Assembly: GCA_934292725.1 (NCBI GenBank)
Contig: CAKQXY010000013.1
Location: 1 to 64,000, forward strand
Direction: 5' to 3'
Origin: an uncultured Lachnospiraceae bacterium
Lineage (GTDB): Bacteria; Bacillota; Clostridia; Lachnospirales; Lachnospiraceae
DNA: 64,000 bases
A program made the translations under genes and the position numbers. Positions 61,782-64,000 of this stretch are shown in pieces (within the stretch, counting starts at the first letter, position 1; each line of letters opens with the position of its first letter). Below the pieces are notes generated by a model. That model ran no database searches and was not told the DNA's origin. It saw nothing but the letters and a program-made list of their open reading frames with translations.

Positions 61782-62492
61782 ATGGGAGATTTTGGTCGTA
61801 AAATAGACCGTTTTATTGAGATTTTCGTGGAGCAGCGTGGATATGTCCGTGTGCTTGAAGGCCTTCAGAATACTGTTATGATTGCGGTAGTAGGTCTATT
61901 AGTTGGTGTGCTGATTGGAACATTGATTGCTTCAGTAAGAGTAATGCCAAAGTATAAGCTTCTTCCGCGTGTATTGAATGGCTTTTGTAGCTTTTATGTG
62001 GGGCTGTTTCGCGGAACGCCAATGGTTGTGCAGCTTCTGGTGTGCTACTATGTACTGCTTCCTCTTTTGGGAGCGCATATGACAGGTGTGCAGGTATCCA
62101 TGCTTGTCTTTGGCTTAAACAGCGGAGCTTATATTTCAGAGATGATGCGTGCGGGCATTGAATCCGTAGATCCGGGACAGATGGAGGCAGGAAGAGCAGT
62201 CGGACTTAGTTTTTCGGTCACTATGATCAAAATCGTCATCCCACAGGCTGTAAAAAATATTTTGCCTACACTCGGAAATGAGTTTATTGCACTTGTCAAG
62301 GAGACATCTGTTGTCAGTTTCGTCGGAGCCGCCGATCTTTATGTTGCATTCAACTATATCGGAACAAACAGTTATGAGTTTATGGTACCATATCTTGTAA
62401 TGGCACTTATTTACATTGTGATTGTACTTTTGATCAGCCTTGGTATTAAATTAATGGAAAGGAGCCTGAAGAAGAGTGATAGACGTAATTGA
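61782..62492 (+). CDS. Polar amino acid ABC transporter permease (HisM/GlnP type)
   Basis: A 236-residue permease with about five helices. The N-terminal [20 protein letters not shown] and [11 protein letters not shown] are typical of the His/Glu/Arg/Cys class, and the ATPase-contact loop is [38 protein letters not shown] (EAGRAVGLS at about 130). AAGGAG precedes the ATG. It lies 11 bases after the binding protein and overlaps the ATPase gene by 17 bases. Substrate unknown: cystine, glutamine, arginine and histidine are possible. Confidence 0.93.
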   Translation: MGDFGRKIDRFIEIFVEQRGYVRVLEGLQNTVMIAVVGLLVGVLIGTLIASVRVMPKYKLLPRVLNGFCSFYVGLFRGTPMVVQLLVCYYVLLPLLGAHMTGVQVSMLVFGLNSGAYISEMMRAGIESVDPGQMEAGRAVGLSFSVTMIKIVIPQAVKNILPTLGNEFIALVKETSVVSFVGAADLYVAFNYIGTNSYEFMVPYLVMALIYIVIVLLISLGIKLMERSLKKSDRRN

Positions 62493-63237
62493 TTTGAAGA
62501 AAAACTTTCATGATCTTGAGGTTCTCAAGGGAATTAACTTTAAAGTAGAGAAGGGTGATATTGTTGCAGTTATTGGCCCTTCTGGTTCTGGAAAAAGTAC
62601 ATTCTTACGATGCCTGAATTGTATGGAAGATCCGACATCAGGAAAGATCATTTTTAATGGTGTTGATATTGCAGATATGAAGGTAGATATTAATGTTCAT
62701 CGCCGTCATATGGGTATGGTATTTCAGCATTTTAACTTGTTTAATAATAAGACTGTGCTGGAAAATATTATGCTGGCACCAGAGTATGTACGCTGTAAGG
62801 AAGCAAAAAGGCTAAAAACAGGAAAGAGCAAAAAGCAGATCCACGAGGAAGTAAAAAATGAGGCAATGGAGCTTTTAAAGCGCATTGGTCTTGAATCTAA
62901 GGCAGATGTGTATCCATCCACACTTTCCGGTGGTCAAAAACAGCGTGTCGCAATTGTGCGAGCACTTGCCATGAATCCGGATGTAATTTTATTTGACGAG
63001 CCAACAAGTGCGCTTGATCCGGAGATGGTAGGAGAGGTACTAGATCTTATGAAGAGCGTTGCAGCAGAAGGCATGACCATGATCGTTGTCACTCATGAGA
63101 TGGGCTTTGCAAGAGAAGTTGCAAATCGTGTTATCTTTATGGATGATGGCCGTATTTTAGAGAGTGGTGATCCTAAGGAGTTTTTTGCAAATCCGAAAAC
63201 GCAGCGTGCGCGCGAGTTCCTTTCGAAGGTGCTGTAA
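62476..63237 (+). CDS. Polar amino acid ABC transporter ATPase (GlnQ/HisP type)
   Basis: A 253-residue ATPase. The start is GTG 62476. Walker [17 protein letters not shown]-loop VFQHFNLF, signature [16 protein letters not shown], Walker [20 protein letters not shown] and H-loop [10 protein letters not shown] are complete. The insert after the Q-loop ([20 protein letters not shown], about 113-132) is slightly longer than in GlnQ of enteric bacteria. It drives uptake through the preceding permease. Confidence 0.95.
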   Translation: MIDVIDLKKNFHDLEVLKGINFKVEKGDIVAVIGPSGSGKSTFLRCLNCMEDPTSGKIIFNGVDIADMKVDINVHRRHMGMVFQHFNLFNNKTVLENIMLAPEYVRCKEAKRLKTGKSKKQIHEEVKNEAMELLKRIGLESKADVYPSTLSGGQKQRVAIVRALAMNPDVILFDEPTSALDPEMVGEVLDLMKSVAAEGMTMIVVTHEMGFAREVANRVIFMDDGRILESGDPKEFFANPKTQRAREFLSKVL

Positions 63238-63242
63238 TGGGA

Positions 63243-63280
63243 GGCAATGTTACCTAAGCGAAAGCCCCGAGGTGAATGTG
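63243..63280. repeat. Right copy of an inverted dispersed element
   Basis: GGCAATG, 15 bases, then CCCCGAGGTGAATGTG. Both parts occur as the reverse complement, without the middle 15 bases, at 49879-49901. It lies between the ATPase stop and its terminator, so it would be part of the mRNA 3' end. Confidence 0.6.
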
Positions 63281-63305
63281 CTTTTCGTAGAATGAGAATA
63301 GATAA

Positions 63306-63340
63306 GAATCGTCACGGTATGCCGCGGCGGTTCTTTTTTT
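63306..63340 (+). terminator. Terminator of the amino acid ABC operon
   Basis: Hairpin GAATCGTCACGG/CCGCGGCGGTTC with TATG loop and seven T. Confidence 0.88.
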
Positions 63341-63352
63341 CTTGAAAAACTC

Positions 63353-63381
63353 TTTACTAAAAGCAAAAAACAGTATAGAAT
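63353..63381 (+). promoter_or_regulatory. Candidate promoter of the YjjI-type gene
   Basis: TTTACT, 17-base spacer, TAGAAT, giving a leader of about 120 bases. Confidence 0.45.
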
Positions 63382-63423
63382 ATAAATGAGAAAGTAGCGT
63401 TTAATACTAAACTCTGAAATATA

Positions 63424-63470
63424 ACAACACTTTAATGCGGCAACAAAAGCAGGCTGTATTAAAGTGTTGT
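63424..63470 (+). promoter_or_regulatory. Strong hairpin in the leader of the YjjI-type gene
   Basis: ACAACACTTTAAT and ATTAAAGTGTTGT form perfect 13-base arms, extended to about 18 pairs by GCGGC/GCTGT with wobbles, around an 11-base loop. No T-run follows, so it is not a simple terminator. It may be an operator or an RNA control element. Confidence 0.55.
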
Positions 63471-63507
63471 ACCAATTTAAGTAAGCTTAAGAAAGGATGG
63501 TGCCATT

Positions 63508-64000
63508 TTGAGACCAATATCAATGGAACGTGTGGAAAACACGAGACAGGAAATATTAAATATTATTACAAGCCGTAAACTGACACATGAGCAGAAGCTG
63601 ACTAACCTTGCAGGACAGGCAGACTCTTTGCTTGAGGTACTGGATCTTCCAGACGGACTCGAGGATCTTCTTGAGCCGGTTGAGGGAAAACAATGCATCT
63701 GTGATCTGTTTGAGGGTCATGCACCGGTAAGACCGAGATATATTGTGCCGGACTATGCAAAGTTTATGAGAGAAGGAAGCAAGTTCTTACAGCTTGACCC
63801 GCCGAAGGATATTTATGAGGCATTAAATTCTCTTTTAATCTTTTATAAGAATGTTCCAAGTGTCACAAATTATCCAGTATATCTTGGAAATCTTGATGAG
63901 CTGCTTGAGCCATTTATGGATGATGTGGACGAGGCACAGGCAAAGAAGCTGTTTAAGCTGTTCTTTACCCATATCGACCGCACCGTTCTCGATTCCTTCT
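63508..64000 (+). CDS. yjjI: YjjI-family glycyl radical enzyme, N-terminal part (cut by window end)
   Basis: The frame starts at TTG 63508 behind AAGGATGG (an ATG five codons later is possible) and runs off the window after 164 codons. It reads RQEILNIITSRKLTHEQKL near the start, HAPVRPRYIVPDYAKFMREG in the middle, and DPPKDIYEALNSLLIFYKN, PVYLGNLDELLEPF and HIDRTVLDSF later. This matches the YjjI (DUF3029) glycyl radical enzyme family, whose reaction is unknown. The active cysteine and the glycyl radical site would lie beyond the window. An activating radical SAM gene is expected downstream. Expression only without oxygen is typical of the class. Confidence 0.82.
   Translation, partial: MRPISMERVENTRQEILNIITSRKLTHEQKLTNLAGQADSLLEVLDLPDGLEDLLEPVEGKQCICDLFEGHAPVRPRYIVPDYAKFMREGSKFLQLDPPKDIYEALNSLLIFYKNVPSVTNYPVYLGNLDELLEPFMDDVDEAQAKKLFKLFFTHIDRTVLDSF

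Overview
The window reads as a chromosome segment of a spore-forming, low-GC Clostridia bacterium, most likely a member of the Lachnospiraceae. The basis is the gene set and style: a spoIID/spoIIQ pair, the SCIFF peptide with its radical SAM partner next to secDF, a DUF1836 regulator, a T-box and a yybP-ykoY riboswitch, split L-serine dehydratase, consensus TTGACA/TATAAT promoters, strong AGGAGG ribosome binding sites and tRNA genes without encoded CCA. The species cannot be named from sequence reading alone.

Layout. 1-3.8 kb: a secreted YARHG protein and, facing it, cstA behind a T-box leader whose specifier reads UUC (Phe). 4.0-4.5 kb: tRNA Pro-His-Gln-Lys. 4.6-11.9 kb: an accessory stretch between two tRNA clusters, holding an AAA/PD-(D/E)XK protein, a GT8 glycosyltransferase, a truncated gene joined to a gutted MATE transporter, and two ABC exporter half-transporters with simple-sequence insertions. 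12.1-12.3 kb: two tRNA-Leu on the minus strand. 12.4-16.3 kb: an SseB-like protein, sdaAB-sdaAA and a Lit-family membrane protein. 16.4-22.8 kb: a GH28 domain fused to a GNAT acetyltransferase, then a heterodimeric ABC exporter with one degenerate half. 22.8-28.3 kb: Mn riboswitch-mntP, a PII-like/DUF1538 pair, a PHP phosphatase and aminopeptidase C. 28.4-32.7 kb: an internally deleted mscL, and a FecBCD-type uptake operon ending in two unknown genes. 32.7-38.3 kb: ddl, DUF1934, spoIID-spoIIQ, a CYTH protein and a DJ-1 family protein. 38.3-44.7 kb: tig-clpP-clpX-lon-engB, a protein quality-control block. 44.8-50.4 kb: scfA-scfB-secDF-tgt-yajC. 50.4-57.3 kb: DUF1836, PspA, an SPFH/zinc-ribbon protein, pcrA, an acidic membrane protein and an RNA methyltransferase. 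57.3-60.6 kb: uridine phosphorylase, uridine kinase and a BMP-type nucleoside-binding lipoprotein. 60.6-63.3 kb: a polar amino acid ABC transporter whose binding protein is circularly permuted. 63.5 kb to the end: the start of a YjjI-type glycyl radical enzyme.

Most of the window is ordinary core genome. The observations I would check first are the circularly permuted amino acid binding protein (60.7 kb), the GH28-GNAT fusion with its exporter pair (16.4 kb), the Phe-type T-box in front of cstA (3.4 kb), the internally deleted mscL (28.5 kb), the apparent non-AUG start of the DUF1538 gene (25.9 kb), the matched low-complexity insertions in the 8-12 kb ABC pair, and a 16-base element present in inverted copies at 49.9 and 63.3 kb. 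No CRISPR array, insertion sequence, integrase, rRNA or replication origin was seen.
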